A DNA stretch of 64,000 bases from Neocallimastix lanati (nom. inval.) (GCA_016946835.1 JACVTC010000065.1:621001-685000), one strand, 5' to 3'; shown: positions 1-13,025, numbered from the stretch's first letter. Notes: generated by a model from the sequence alone, not told the origin. A program made the numbers and translations.

Positions 1-3000
1 ATGAAATTGATGTTTCAGTTATAGCTCAGTCATCAATAAGAAATAGTAAAATAAAAACCAAAGAACAAAACCAGCAAAAAATAATGAAGCATTCACATGA
101 ACTTAGTGATAACATTAAGAAATCTAAGACTAGCACTGCAAAATTACCAAGTACTTTATTAGACGGAAAACTAAACAAAACAACGAAACCTTTTAACACT
201 GAGAAGGGAGGTGCTAAGCACATAGAGTTAGCCCAAGGGATTAAAACTTACGACATCAAAGAGAATCTCAACCACAAAGTTGCTGATATCACTTTTGAAC
301 AATTACTGGACATTTGTCCGAAATTAAGGGCACAGTTGAATAAGGCTCTCAGACTAAAAAACATTGAATTTAAGGAAGAAGGTATGGAAAAAATTATGTT
401 GTCAACAATTTCCAAAGATGATATAGCTACTATAGAGTGCTTAATCAATGGCGTAAAGGGCTTTACATTTCTCGATACGTGTGCAAGTATCAATATCGTA
501 ACCCGTAGTTTTCTAAAAAATTTAAAGGGAATAAGACCATTTGAATTTACCACAAATAATATCATCCAAGTAACTTCCAAGACTAGAATGTCTTCGGAAT
601 TGTACGTTTTAACGGTAACCTTTGGTAATCTTACGATTTCAGACGTATTCAGGGTAATCGATGATAATCAAGGATTGTTTGATGTATTAGTAGGTTATAA
701 AACACTTAAAGAAAACAAGTTATTTATTAATCCTTATGACAACTACCTTTGTAAAATGAATGATGATGAAATTTGGACGAGAATAGCACCTTTATCCGCA
801 GACGAAGAAGTTCAAATTAGTGAAGACGAAGGTCAAACTAGTGAGGAAGAAGTTCAAACTGATTTTAAGGAAGATATCCATGATAAAAATAATCAGATTG
901 ATTTAACAAAGGATTCTATACTTCATTGCTTTATTTGTGAAAAGAGAAATCTAAAAGGAAAATCTGCCAAGTCATCATTAGTCATGCTGGTCAGCGAAGA
1001 GAAAGAAGCTCTACTTGGAAATATTCTAGAACAGGTTCCTAGAGGAATTAGAAGACAATTAGGACGCCTTTTTAATGACTACAAGGAAGTATTGGCCATA
1101 AATATAGAAGAATTAGGCTGATCAAAGTTATTACCACACTCAATCATATTAGAAAAAGACACTTTACCAATTAAACAAAAAAGCCTACCGTTTATCTAAA
1201 GCTCAAGCCGAGGCATTAAAGGCTGAAATTACCAAACTACTTAACAATAAATCAATTGAACCCTCTAGTTCACCATGGTCGTCACCTGTCATTTTAGTAC
1301 TTATGAAGAATGGTAAGTGGCGTATGTGTGTGGATTATCAGAAGTTGAACAACTTTACACTAAAGGATGCTTATGCTATTCCTCTAATTGATGACATTCT
1401 TTTCTTTATAGGACGAATAATTAAAGTATTTACTACTATTGATCTATTTTCTGGGTTCCATCAAATACCAATGAACCCAAGCGATATTCCAAAAACTAGC
1501 TTTACCACAACTTTTGGGAACTACCAACTTCTCGTAATGCCATTCGGGTTATGTAATGCCCCAGAAACATTCAAACGAGAAATGAACGGAATCTTCTACC
1601 CCTTAATCGGGCAATGTCTTTTCGTATATATAGATGACTTAATTATATTTTCCGAAAATATTGAAGACCACTTAAGGGATTTAGAGAAAGTGTTTACCAT
1701 CTTAAAGGAAAACGGTATCAAATTGAATTTAGAAAATTGACATTTTTTCAAAGATAAAGTTGAACTGTTGGGTCACACTGTGTCAACTGATGGCATTTCA
1801 CCATTATCAGATAAAATAAAGGTTATAGCCCAATGGTTACCCCCAGCTACAACATCACAACTTCAATCTTTTCTCGGTGCTATTGGCTATTATCGTAAAT
1901 TTATTCTTAACTTGCTACAATTGCGAAACCCTTATTTAAGTTGTTAAAGAAGAACGTTGAATTCAAGTGGGGAAAAGCTGAAAATGATAGTTTCGAAGAG
2001 TTGAAGTACAGGATGATTACGGCTCCCATATTAATGATGCCTGACTTCAAGAACCAATTTATAATCCGTACGGATGCATCTTTCGATGGCATTGGTGGAG
2101 TTTTACTGCAAAAAGATGAATTTGGCAAGGAATGACCCATCCATTATATTAGTAGATCTCTGAAGTCATCAGAACAAAATTATGGAATCACGGATCTTGA
2201 GGGAACAGCAGCAGCGTACTGCGTAAAGAAATTCAAATCCTATATTGGAGGAAACCCACATACTACCTTATTGTTCACAGACCATAAACCGTTAGTAAGC
2301 TTATTTAAGAACAAGGAAACTAATAACTCTAGGCAGACCAGATGGATATTGCTACTCTCAATGCTTAAGGTTGAAGTAATCTACTAACCTGGCAAGAAGA
2401 ATATGCGCTTTCGAGATTAAAATCTTCCAATCCAATAATTTCAACTGTCTTGTCAGAGATCAATTCTATTGATGAAGGAAACTTACTGAACCCTATCAAG
2501 AGCAAATTTATTACAATAAATGATGAAGAATATTACTTAGACAATGGTACTTATAGGAAGGTAATTAATAATGATTATCAAAAGCTACAACTAATACTTG
2601 ATCCACACAGAGTTGGTCACGAAGGTGTGTTTAAGACTTACAATCGCCTAAAAAGAGACTATTTTTGGATAAATATGATCTTAGACGTTAAATATATTAT
2701 CAATACGTGTGATAGATGTCAAAAATTCAAGCCACAACCACAAAATGCTTACGTTGAAAATATTCCAACCAAACCGGGTAGACCTTTCACAAAAGTAGGA
2801 CTAGATATCATAGGTCCGCTGCCTCAGACTAACAAAGGGAACCAATATATTATAGTATTGGTCGACTACCTGACAAAATGGGTTGAAGCCGACCCGCTTT
2901 CTACCATCGAATCTAAGGACGTCATTAGTTTCCTAATGAAAGTATTTGTCACCGATAACGGTCCTCAATTTTGTTCAGACAAAACAAAAGCTTTTCTTGA

Positions 3001-3636
3001 CTTGTATGGTGTGTTGGTCCAATTTGTTACGGTGTATCATCCGGAATCTAATGGCATGGTTGAAAATCGTAACAAACAAATAGGAAAGTATTTAAGGCTA
3101 CTATGCAACAAGAACACTCAAAATTGGGATGAAATACTTACTAGCGCTTTATGGGCCTTGCGAACTTGTAAAAATGAAACTACTCAATTTTCTAGCTTTG
3201 AATTACTCTATGGACATAGAGATTTACAACCATTCGAATTGACCATTAACATTGATCAAAAGGAAGATTGCGAAACTGACGAAGAGTTCATGGTTCGGAA
3301 ATTTGTTCGCCATCATCGTTGGATAAAAGAAGCAATAAATAACATTCAAACAGCCAACAAAATTTGGGAAGATCGCAGAAAACAAATAAAAAGGCTTAAG
3401 TCTGACTATAAACCAGGGGATCTTGTACTTATAAAGTATATTAACGGAAGAAAGTTTGATCCTTATTTCATTGGCCCTATGAAAATTATGAAAAAACAAT
3501 TTAACACTATCACGGTTTGTGATCCTGTCACTAATGAAATTGCGGATAGGAATGTACATCTTAAGAACGTTATCCCAAAGAGGCTGTGCGAACTACTGAC
3601 TTCAAGGGACGAAGTCTGATTTCGGCGTGGGCATCT
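1..3636 (+). pseudogene. Decayed Ty3/gypsy protease-RT-RNaseH-integrase region (element C)
   Basis: 3' part of an LTR retroelement that starts before the window. Readable pieces in order: late Gag and retropepsin (84-1121, active site reading D-T-C), reverse transcriptase (about 1160-1740, with a Y-I-D-D box), RNase H (1941-2135 and onward, T-D-A-S motif) and integrase (2450-3619, zinc-binding H/C residues, T-D-N-G-P-Q and S-N-G-x-x-E-N motifs, GPF-type tail). Breaks seen: a frame change between 1121 and 1160, a TGA at 1738 where relatives have Cys, a frame change near 1908, stops near 2134 and 2385, a deletion near 2400, and loss of about 8 residues just before the second catalytic Asp of integrase. 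Closest in-window relatives are D and B. The region ends in a purine-rich GGCGTGGGCATCT tract before the LTR. Non-functional; the family call is secure. Confidence 0.9.
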
Positions 3637-4057
3637 TGTTACGAGACAATAAAAAAAATGAATAATAATTAAATATTCAATTATATACTAAAAAGATTAT
3701 AATAATTGTTAACAATAATTTATAATAATTTATATTAATATTTTATAATAGTTTTATATCAATATTTTATAATAGTTTTATATTAAAATCTTGTAATAAT
3801 TTATATTAAAATTTTATAATAATTTATATTAATGATTTATAATTTTATATATAAATTTGAAACCAATTAAATTAAAATATTTAATACTAACAAATCAAAT
3901 TGATAGAATATTAAATATATTAGAAATTATGAAAATAAAATAATTAAAAACTCTCTCTTTCAAAAAATAAAAATTATTTAATAAAGATAAATAAATATAA
4001 TCGAATATATTATTACTATAATAAATTTTAATAATTGCCTGTGTTGTCCCAAATTCT
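3637..4057 (+). repeat. 3' LTR of element C, cut short by an S-family LTR
   Basis: The LTR starts TGTTACGAGAC right after the polypurine tract. Its last visible part (ATTGCCTGTG and what follows, near 4033) resembles the U5 end of element D, whose LTR ends CGTATCA. The final few dozen bases are missing because a minus-strand S LTR begins at 4058. Confidence 0.6.
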
Positions 4058-5026
4058 TGTAATAATTTAATTATAAAATTAATTATAATTAAATTATTAA
4101 CTATAACTTAATAATAACTAAATAATAATTATTATTAAATTGAGAAAGCAAAAAAGATAAATATACTTATCTTCTATAAGAAAGAGTTTATTATAACTAA
4201 TTATAATAAACTAATAACACAGAATTGTCAAAGAGAAAAGATTATTTTATTTTATTTTATTTTATTTTTAAATTTGCTTTATTAAAACTTGCATTATTAA
4301 AATAGAAATATAAAATATTTATTAATGTTATTACTATATTATAATTGTTATAATAATAACTCTTGATTTCTCAAAGAGAATTCAAGAGCGTTATTTATAC
4401 TTTTTTGAGAAATAAGATTAAATTAAAAAATGTTTTCTAATCTTAACAAATCTCTTATCTAGGAAAAGATTAGAGAGAAAAACCTAGATAAGATTTTTGA
4501 TCGATATTCTATCCATATCGATCATCGTATCAATTAGGTAAAACCAATTACTTTTAAGAAGTGATTGGGAAAAACCCTAATTAACTGAATTGTTAATCTA
4601 ACGTAATTGATCGAAAATAAAAGAATAAAATAATAAAAGATATTTCGATCATAAAATCATTAATTTACAAATAAGGAAAATAACATAATAATGATATTAA
4701 TAAACAATATACAGAATACATTATTAAAATACATATTAGAATACATAATATATTTGTTTACAATTTAATTAAATAAATAAACTAAGACTAATAAATTTAA
4801 TAATTAAATATATAATTAAATAAACTATAATTATTTATAAATGTATAAATAGTAATTAATTAAATAAGTTTTGTTGTATTAAAATAATGAATATTTAATA
4901 TTGAGTTAAATAAATTATTAATAATATTTAAAGGAATAAATATTAAATAATTAAATAAAGTTATAATTATAACTTTAACTAAGAAAATATAATTATTTTA
5001 TTTAAAAATAATTATAGATTCTTACA
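4058..5026 (-). repeat. Solo LTR, family S, minus strand
   Basis: About 970 bp running TGTAAT to CTTACA, the reverse complement of plus-strand S LTRs at 30558 and 43713. It carries the family hallmarks on the minus strand: the AATAACTCTTGAT priming motif, the interlocked inverted repeats upstream of the TATA box and the ATATCGATC palindrome. Flanks are attct and tttct, a near-match for a 5-bp TSD. Confidence 0.75.
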
Positions 5027-5030
5027 TTTC

Positions 5031-5799
5031 TGATAAGAATGTACTAAATAATGCATTCTTAATTAAATTTACAATTTATTTCAAATACATTATGTGTACA
5101 TTATTATTTTTGTACTTTAATATAATTTTTGATTTAATTTTTAATCTTTGAATTTAAAAATTTATTAAACTTTATATTTTTATATTAAATCTTATATTAA
5201 TATTAGTATTTTTATATATTTAAAACTTATATTAGCAATATTAATAATAAATCTTATTTTTTTTATAATGAAAATTTGTATTAATAATATTTTTATATAT
5301 TGATAATTAAAAATTTATATATTGTATTTTAACTTTTATTATAAAATTTTATATCGATATGTTTTATTTTATATTATTAAAAACCTTTATATTAGAATAG
5401 TATTTTTATTTTTATTTGAATATTTTAACAGATTGTAATAATAATTATAGCCAATTAAATAAATTCTTATTAGTAATATTTTAGATAGATTATTATAAAA
5501 AAAAATGTTTTATTAATATTATAAATGTATTTTATCTATATTGTTATAATTAAATTTTATATAATTGATTATAAAAATCAATTTAAATTTAATAGTTTTT
5601 ATAAAAAAAAAATAAAATGTAATAATATAAAATTTAGTGGCAAGAACAACTTTTATGCCTTGAAAAAAATGTATAAATAGTTGTAAATTTTGCTACCAAT
5701 TTTTAAAAATCAATTAATAAAAAAAGAATTAAATAAATAAAATAAAATAAAATCTTTGTATTTATTATTGTTTTTATTTAATTTCTCATAACCTTAACA
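5031..5799 (+). repeat. 5' LTR of truncated family-B element
   Basis: Begins TGATAAGAATG and ends CCTTAACA, homologous over its length to the LTRs of intact element B at 50716 and 57976. It is followed by the B-type PBS and leader, so it is a true 5' LTR. Confidence 0.85.
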
Positions 5800-7101
5800 T
5801 TTATATGTTGGAGATATCGAGAAATTAAATAGAAATTATAGTAAATTACATAGATTTTTTATTTTTTTTACTATTATATTGAAAAACAAGTAAGTCGTTA
5901 ATCCTTTGATTAACCTATGACGCTTGTTTGATATATATATATATATAAAATAAATTAATTAATAAGTAAAATAAGATTCTTAAAAAAAAATTTGTAAATT
6001 ATAACAAGGAGCGGATAGAACTCATATACAGTGTATTTCCAGAAAACAACAAAATAGCTATTATTCATAGTAGGTAATTGGATAATAGTTATTTTGGGAA
6101 TTAATTGGAAAGTAGACGAAAGTATTTGGTTACCGACCCGGTAATAATAGTTCAGCCTTCAACGTTTCAAAACACGAAGGTGCAGGTACTTTCCAAGCAC
6201 TGGCGAATAAGGAGCTTACGTCACCGAAGGCGTAAGATTATTTTTTTTTTATATATTTTTTTTATTTTTCTTTGTGCTAGTTATAAAGCACTTTATTATA
6301 TTAAGTATCAGACTTTGGCTAACTTCGCCATTTAATTTTTTTTTAATTTTTTTTATTTTTCTTATTGCTGATACTATATTTGTTTAATAATTCCTGTAAA
6401 AGAATTTTAATTTACTTTGAAAATATTGTGTTTTTAGTTAATTTTTATTAGTTAATAAAAATATTATTGAATACTTTTAAAATTTTTTTATTCCGTACCT
6501 AGATTATCGGATTAAGTTTATCCTATATAGTAATTGGGCTAGTGGGCTCTGAACTGCTATATTTTACATTGAATATAGTAATCGTGGCACACGCGTGGCA
6601 TGACACCATTAGGTAAGCTGCACGTCAGACAGTGTGTACTATCAGATTGTACGACAATAAAGAATTTTTTTGTATTTGATAATTATAATTAATTAATAAT
6701 TTTATTAGCTATAACAATATTAATGTTTAAAAAGAAAATAAATTTTTGTGAAAGGAGAAAATAATAAATTAAACCTTGCTTCTTAATCTCTAAAATTAAT
6801 ACTGCAAAAATACTAAATAACCAAATTCAAGCGGTCGATAAAGATTTCGAACTTAAAATCATTCTTAATAAAGTGGTCGAAAAGATCTTCGAGATTTAAA
6901 TTTTATATATTAAGTTGTCGATAAAGATTTCGAGCTTATACCTACTAAAGAAAGCAAATAAAATTATTATTTTCAAAAGTTAATAAAATATATTGTTTTA
7001 AAAATTTATTCGATATTAAATTACTTTTTTTTAAAGTTGGATTTCCAAATTTATTCGTATTTAGTCACCTCATTAATTTATAACAAGAAATATTTAGACA
7101 A
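5800..7101 (+). other. Leader of truncated family-B element, with mutated PBS
   Basis: Untranslated leader homologous to 51589-53067. The PBS at 5806 reads TGTTGGAGATATCGAG, differing from the B consensus. A U5/leader inverted repeat (5776-5787 with 5819-5830, 12 bp perfect) brackets it. The middle (about 6000-6660) is far less A+T rich than its surroundings and nearly identical to the B copy, including a CTTACG/CGTAAG hairpin at 6215-6236. The frame 6105-6335 lies in this leader and is not considered coding. Confidence 0.75.
6826..6938 (+). promoter_or_regulatory. Three-unit array of TCGA hairpins in leader
   Basis: Three spaced hairpins (6826-6857, about 6869-6898, 6911-6938). Each has an outer A/T stem, a TGG-like bulge and an inner TCGA/TCGA stem. 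The intact B element has seven units at the equivalent place, so copy number varies. Function unknown; packaging or translational control are candidates. Confidence 0.55.
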
Positions 7102-7460
7102 ATGTCCAAGGAAACAACTTTAAGCTTTAAAGAATTAAAAAAAGAATTAAGAGATATTGTGAAACTTAGCAAGGACAATTTAGATATTAAGTCCTGGGCT
7201 ACTGAATTAAAACTTTGGATCAAGATACAAGGTATCACAGATCCGGAAACAATATTTAACGCTTGTTTATTTACCAGCTCTGGAGAAGTACAACGTGTTA
7301 TTGAAGATTTAGGAGAAGATAGCGATGATGAAAGTGATGATTTATCAGATGAAGAAGAAGAAGATGAAGAAGAAAAGGACGATGATGATATTAAATTCCT
7401 TCCTTTGAAAAAATTATTTCAAGTCTTGAAAATTTTTATGGTATTAAAGAAGACCAAAAT
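7102..7460 (+). pseudogene. Truncated Gag N-terminus, family B
   Basis: Starts MSKETTLSFKELKKEL and matches the first ~115 residues of the intact B polyprotein, including the acidic D/E-rich stretch. A one-base shift in that stretch changes the frame, and homology to B stops at about 7460, where the sequence becomes the 3' flank of a tRNA gene. The rest of gag, all of pol and the 3' LTR are gone, consistent with a deletion joining this element to tRNA unit 1. Confidence 0.85.
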
Positions 7461-7844
7461 AATAAATTATTTAAATATTAAAAATAAAAAAAAATAATAA
7501 ATTATTTAAATATTAAAAATAAAAAATATATATATATAAATAAATTATCTAAATAATAAAAAAAAAAGAAAAAATTATATAGTTAAAATTTCTAATAAAA
7601 ATTGTAATAAAATTTCTCTAAACATTATCTAAACATTATATAAAAAATTCGATAATAGTAATAATAAATTAAATTATTTAAATTATTATTTTTCTTATAA
7701 TGCTTTAGTTAACTGTTTTTAAACATAAATGAAGTATATATATATATATTTAATATTTATTTGCATTTTTAATATTTTAAAAAAAAAAAAAAATAATAAC
7801 AATAATAAACTGTCATAAATTTTCAAAAAAAAAGGAAAATCCTA
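7461..7844 (-). repeat. Conserved 3' flank of tRNA unit 1
   Basis: Low-complexity A/T sequence shared with 20341-20666 and 50300-50627. It includes a short A-run and (TAA)n tract at about 7778-7808 and, next to the tRNA on the minus strand, a T9 run that would serve as Pol III terminator. A tandem duplication of about 36 bp sits at the truncation junction. Confidence 0.7.
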
Positions 7845-7916
7845 TAGCAGCGGTATGTTTCGATCATACGACCTGTGGGTTATGAGCCCACCACGCTTCC
7901 ACTGCGCTACGCTGCT
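7845..7916 (-). tRNA. Initiator tRNA-Met (CAT), copy 1
   Basis: 72 nt without intron. The full cloverleaf is visible on the minus strand: acceptor AGCAGCG/CGCTGCT with discriminator A, anticodon loop CTCATAA with CAT, anticodon stem GTGGG/CCCAC, and T arm GTATG/CATAC with loop ATCGAAA. The A1:U72 pair, the three G:C pairs above the anticodon loop and the AUCGAAA T-loop are eukaryotic initiator hallmarks. Identical to the copies at 20667 and 50628. An S-family LTR begins 17 nt upstream of its 5' end. Confidence 0.97.
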
Positions 7917-7933
7917 TTTTCTTGTGATTTTTG

Positions 7934-8862
7934 TGTAAAGAATAATAATTAATTTTTATTAAAATAAAAAATAATTATTAATCTTTATTAAAATAAAAAA
8001 TAATTATTAATCTTTATTAAATAAAATAATAATTATTTAATAAAATTTATTAACTTTATTATAAAATATTTTTAATATAAAATTATTATTAATAATTTAA
8101 AATTAATATTGTAAAATTATTATTCTTTATCATTGTATTAATTAATAATATTAAAATAATTAAACATTAATATTTTTTATATTTGTTAAAATTCATTTGA
8201 TAATTATATGTTAAGTTTTAATTTAAATAATTGTTACATTAATATAATTTTAAACAAATCTAATATAAATTATAGAATTATAATTTAGAAATAATTATAA
8301 AATTATATTAAAATCATAATGTAACAAATCAAATGAAAAAAGAATAATTAATATTTAAAAAATTAATTAAAATAAAACAATGTCATGTATAATTGACATT
8401 GTTTAAATAAAACAAATGTTAATTGAAGTTTTCCGATTGGAAAATATCGGTTTTTATTCAATTAACATATGATCAATTTTATTAATAATTGATCATTAAA
8501 CTTTTTAGGTTTTTCTCCCAAATCTTTTCCTAAAAAGTTATTCATTAAGATTTGGAACTTTACTATAAATAATTCTTGATTTTCTTTATTTTGAAAATCA
8601 AGAGTTATTATTATAAGAATATAATTATAATAATAAACAAAATAAATTTTTAATTTTTTAAAAATAACAAAAATCTAAATAAAAATTATTTTTAATAAAA
8701 AATATTTTAATAAAAATTTTATTTGAACTAATCTCTTATAATAAACTCCTACCCTATTTTAAGTTTCGTTAAGTATTTTCTTTTTTTTAATTTCTCGATT
8801 AATATTAGTATTAATTGTAGAAAAGGGTTAAATTTAATTAAGTTTAAATTTAATTCTTTACA
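7934..8862 (+). repeat. Solo LTR, family S, next to tRNA-iMet copy 1
   Basis: 929 bp, TGTAAAG to CTTTACA, flanked by a perfect 5-bp TSD TTTTG (7929-7933 and 8863-8867). It contains the S-family pseudoknot-like repeats, a TATA-like box near 8562 and the AATCAAGAGTTATTATTATA motif that in the intact element anneals to the PBS. Inserted 17 nt upstream of the tRNA. Confidence 0.88.
8499..8555 (+). promoter_or_regulatory. Pseudoknot-like interlocked inverted repeat in S-family U3
   Basis: AACTTTTTAGG (8499-8509) pairs with CCTAAAAAGTT (8529-8539). The loop segment CCAAATCTT (8518-8526) pairs with AAGATTTGG (8547-8555). Both pairings are kept with different bases in the LTRs at 20757 and 30558. 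It lies just upstream of the TATA box, so in RNA it would sit in the 3' LTR U3. Confidence 0.7.
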
Positions 8863-8865
8863 TTT

Positions 8866-9654
8866 TGGTAAAGAATGACTATAAATTACTTATTTTGTTA
8901 TGTTTAGACATAACTTAACCATAATTAAGTTTATATTCTTTGCTAATGGAACTTTCTTATATTCTTCCCTGAATTAAATTAAAAATTTTATTATATAATA
9001 TTACAAATTAATTAAAATTATTATAATATTAATTAAAATCTTTATAAAAATATTTTTTATAAAATCATTACTGAATCTTAATTAAATTAATATTAAAATA
9101 CATATAAACTCTTCAAAAATTTATATTAACAAATTCTTTATTGAATCTATATTAAAATTATTTTATATTTTTATTATATTTTTATCAAATTAATTATTAT
9201 TAACTTTCAATAACATTATAAATTAAAATTAATTTTTATTAAACTTAAAATAAATTATCATTAAATAATTTATTATCTTTTACAAAATTCAATTAATATT
9301 TTTGTAAGCTTTTAATTAAAAATTTTATTAAAAACTTTTTAATTATTTACTCCAGATATTATTTAATTAAAATCTTTATAATATCTTTTTAAATAATAAT
9401 TTTTTTATTCCTTTATGGAATTTATATTAAACATATTATTAATAATTTTATTTAACATTTAATTAAGAATGAATTAATAATTCTTTTAATTAAATACTTA
9501 AATTCTTTTTCATTTCCATGATATTAAACTTTAAAAATGAAATCGAATATAAATATCTGAAGAAAATAACTTCTTCTAAAATAAAATAACACAAAACAAT
9601 AATAAAAATAATAAAAATAATAAAAATAATAATAATAATAATAAAAATAATAAA

Positions 9655-9689
<35 letters not shown>

Positions 9690-9936
9690 TAATAATAATA
9701 ATAAAATAAAAATAGTAATAATATTAGTAATAATATAAGTAATAGTATTAATATTAATATTAGGAATAGTAATAATTTAGCTAATAAAATTTAATTAGTT
9801 TAATAAATAATGTAATTACTTTAAAAATTAAATAAATAAATAAATTATAAAATTGTTATTGTGTAAATAAATATTTTAAATCTTTATCTTTTGTGTATAA
9901 AAAAAAAAATTTTGTTTTTCCCAATGAACCATAACA
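8866..9936 (+). repeat. LTR, family J
   Basis: Starts TGGTAAAGAATGACT and ends GAACCATAACA. Its opening and its GGAACTTTCTTATATTCT stretch match the J LTRs at 26297 and 27843. It lies immediately beyond the S LTR, so with S removed it too began about 14 nt from the tRNA. A degenerate AATAATAAA microsatellite occupies about 9596-9720. Confidence 0.65.
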
Positions 9937-9940
9937 TTTT

Positions 9941-10597
9941 TGATACGATACCACTATAAAAATAAGATTTAGGTAGGAAATTTAGGTTAGAAATATTGTA
10001 TAAATATTATTGGTTATAATAATTAAAATAATTTATATATAGTTAATTCAAATAATTATTTTTAAAGGCATGGTTAATTCTTTTATCATAATTAAAATAG
10101 ATAAATTATATTATTATGATTCTATTATTATGATAATAAATTAATTCATCATTATTATTAATAAGTTTTATTTTATATTTTAAATATTATTTTGAGAATT
10201 ATATAGTTTTAGGAATTATATTATAAATATTGATAATTATATTTTATTTAGGAAATATATTTTAAATATTAATAGTTAAATATATTTAATAATGAAATTG
10301 TATTTTTAAATAAAGTTGTTAGGAAATTAATAGTTAAAGAGATATGTTTAATAAAAATATAATATTAAATAATTATTTTAACAATTATATAAAATTAAGA
10401 GAATGTAATAATAAATTATTATGTATGTAAAAATAAAATTTTAAAAATAAATAAAGAATAAAATATTATTATAAAACATTATTATTATAAATTATTTTCT
10501 TATATTTATTAGAATATATTATCGTGTCATAATTCCCTAGAGAAACGACCAAGTAAATAAATAACTAGATATGGAATATTTTAAATGTTCTGTATCA
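9941..10597 (+). repeat. Solo LTR, family F
   Basis: 657 bp, TGATACGATACC to TCTGTATCA, with 4-bp flanks TTTT on both sides. A second copy at 43052-43705 has a perfect 5-bp TSD. Its U5 contains ATTCCCTAGAGAAACGACC, similar in arrangement to the U5 of D and G. Confidence 0.82.
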
Positions 10598-10600
10598 TTT

Positions 10601-12176
10601 TGATACGGGGTGTCACTAAATACCTTGTATTTCTTATTAAATACTCTTAATAATAATAAAATAAAATTATTATTAAATATTCTTATTAAAATCTTTTATT
10701 AATATCAAATATAATAAAAATTATTATTAAATATTCTTATAAATTTCTTTTATTAATATCAAATATAATAAAAATTATTATTAAATATTCTTATAAATTT
10801 CCTTTTATTAATATTAAATATAATAAAAATTATTATTAAATATATTCTTATAAATTTCTTTTATTAATATTAAATATAATAAAAATTATTATTAAATATT
10901 CTTATAAATTTCTTTTATTAATATTAAATATAATAAAAATTATTATTAAATATTCTTATTAAAATCTTTTATAATAAAAATTATTATTAAATATTCTTAT
11001 AAAATTCTTTTATTAATATCAAATATAATAAAAATTATTATTAAATATTCTTATTAAAATCTTTTATAATAAAAATTATTATTAAATATTCTTATAAAAT
11101 GCTTTTATTAATATCAAATCTAATAAAAATTATTATTAAATATTCTTATTAAAATCTTTTATTAATATCAAATATAATAAAAATTATTATTAAATATTCT
11201 TATTAAAATCTTTTATAATAAAAATTATTATTAAATATTCTTATAAAATGCTTTTATTAATATCAAATCTAATAAAAATTATTATTAAATATTCTTATAA
11301 AAAAAATCTTTTATTAATATTAAATATAATAAAAATTATTATTAAATATTCTTATTAAATATTCTTTTATTAATATCAAATCTAATAAAAATTATTATTA
11401 AATATTCTTATTAAAATCTTTTATTAATATCAAATCTAATAAAAATAATTATTAAATATTTTATTAATATTAAATATAATAAAAATTATTACTAAATATT
11501 CTTATTAAAAATTATATAATATTTAAATCATTACTAATTCTTATTTTTATATTAAGAATAATAAAAACCTATTTCAATAAATATTTGATGTAAAATACAG
11601 AATTATAAGTTTCTGTATAATATTTTCTAAAACCTTTGAAATAAACTAAAAATAAAACAAAAATTAAAAATAAATTAAATCTTTATTAAAATAAAAATGA
11701 ACTAAAATACAGAAGAATTCCAATAATAAAAATGATCTAAAATACAGAAAATATCAATTCTGTAAATTCTCTCTCTGAATAACAATATCAAGAAGAAGCT
11801 ACCGCCCGGAATGCCCTTCGTGATACAAGCTCTAAATTAATTTTTTATATTTTAATTTAATAAATGTTATTTTTTTTTTTTAAAAAATAATTTAAAATAA
11901 TAGTTAAAAATTAAAATAAAATAGTTATAATAGTTTTTTTTTATAAAGAATATATTAATAATAAATAAAATGTATTAAAATAAAAGTATAAAAAGAAGAA
12001 TAAATTTCTTTCTTTTTAATACTGGGAACAAATAATTTTAATTTTAAATTTAAATAAAGAATATTTTAAAATTTAATTTTTTTTTCTTGTTTCCAAACTT
12101 ATTTTTATAGTTATGTGTTAATATTTATTTTTTTTTTGTTTTGAATATCTTAGTGTTTCAACCCCAGCCCGTATCA
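10601..12176 (+). repeat. LTR, family R, containing a minisatellite
   Basis: Bounded by TGATACGGGG and CCCGTATCA. After removing the F insertion its flanks are ATTT on both sides. Its first base is shared with the F TSD. The interior holds a minisatellite (10640-11510) and a GC-richer patch around 11805-11835. It could instead be two partial LTRs around a short internal remnant. Confidence 0.55.
10640..11510. repeat. A/T minisatellite, period about 60-70 bp
   Basis: Roughly fifteen imperfect tandem copies built around AAAATTATTATTAAATATTC followed by TTATTAAAATC or TTATAAATTTC and TTTTATTAATATCAAATATAA. Unit variants alternate (with or without the TTAATATC block), giving a higher-order pattern. 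No coding potential seen. Confidence 0.85.
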
Positions 12177-12180
12177 ATTT

Positions 12181-12667
12181 TGATAAGAATGTACTAAATA
12201 ATGCATTCTTAATTAAATCGACGATTTATTTCTAATACATTATGTGTACATTATTATTTTTGTACTTTAATAAATTTTTAAATCCAAAGATTAAAAATTA
12301 AATCAAAAATTATATTAAACTTTATATTTTTATATTAAATCTTATATTAATAGTAATATTTTTATATATTTAAAACTTATATTAGCAATATTAATAATAA
12401 ATCTTATTTTTTTTATTTTTATATTAATAATGAAAATTTGTATTAATAATATTTTTATATATTGATGATTAAAAATTTATATATTATATTTTAACTTTTA
12501 TTATAAAATTTTATATCGAAATGTTTTATTTTATATTGAAAAATATTTTATTTTATTAAAAACCTTTATATTAGAATAGTATTTTTATTTTTATTTGAAT
12601 ATTTTAACAGATTGTAATAAAAATTATAGCCAATTAAATAAATTCTAATTAGTAATATTTTAGATAG

Positions 12668-12704
<37 letters not shown>

Positions 12705-13020
12705 TTTTATTAATATTATAAATGTATTTTATTTATATTCTTATAATTAAATTTTATATAATTGATTATAAAACTCAATTTAAATTTAATAGTTTTTATA
12801 AAAAAAAAAAAAGAATAAATAAGATGTAATTTAGTGGCAAGAACAACTTTTATGCCTTGAAAAAAGTATAAATAGTTGTAAATTTTGCTACTAATTTTTA
12901 AATATCATCAAATAAAATCAAATAAAATTTATAAAATTAATAAATAAAATAATAAAAAAAAAATAATTAAAATTTGTGTTTCTTTACTTTATTTTTATTT
13001 AATTCTCTAAAACCTTAACA
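12181..13020 (+). repeat. Solo LTR, family B
   Basis: 840 bp, TGATAAGAATG to CCTTAACA, TSD ATTT (12177-12180 and 13021-13024). Includes the AAAAAA tract near 12675 and the GGCAAGAACAACTTTTATGCC block before a TATAAATA box, both conserved in all B LTRs of the window. Confidence 0.9.
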
Positions 13021-13025
13021 ATTTT

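Noticed and set aside
6105-6335. 76-residue frame in the B leader
   Set aside because: It lies in a non-coding leader; the corresponding part of the intact copy (about 51900-52130) does not show it as a conserved protein, and the region is better explained as structured RNA.
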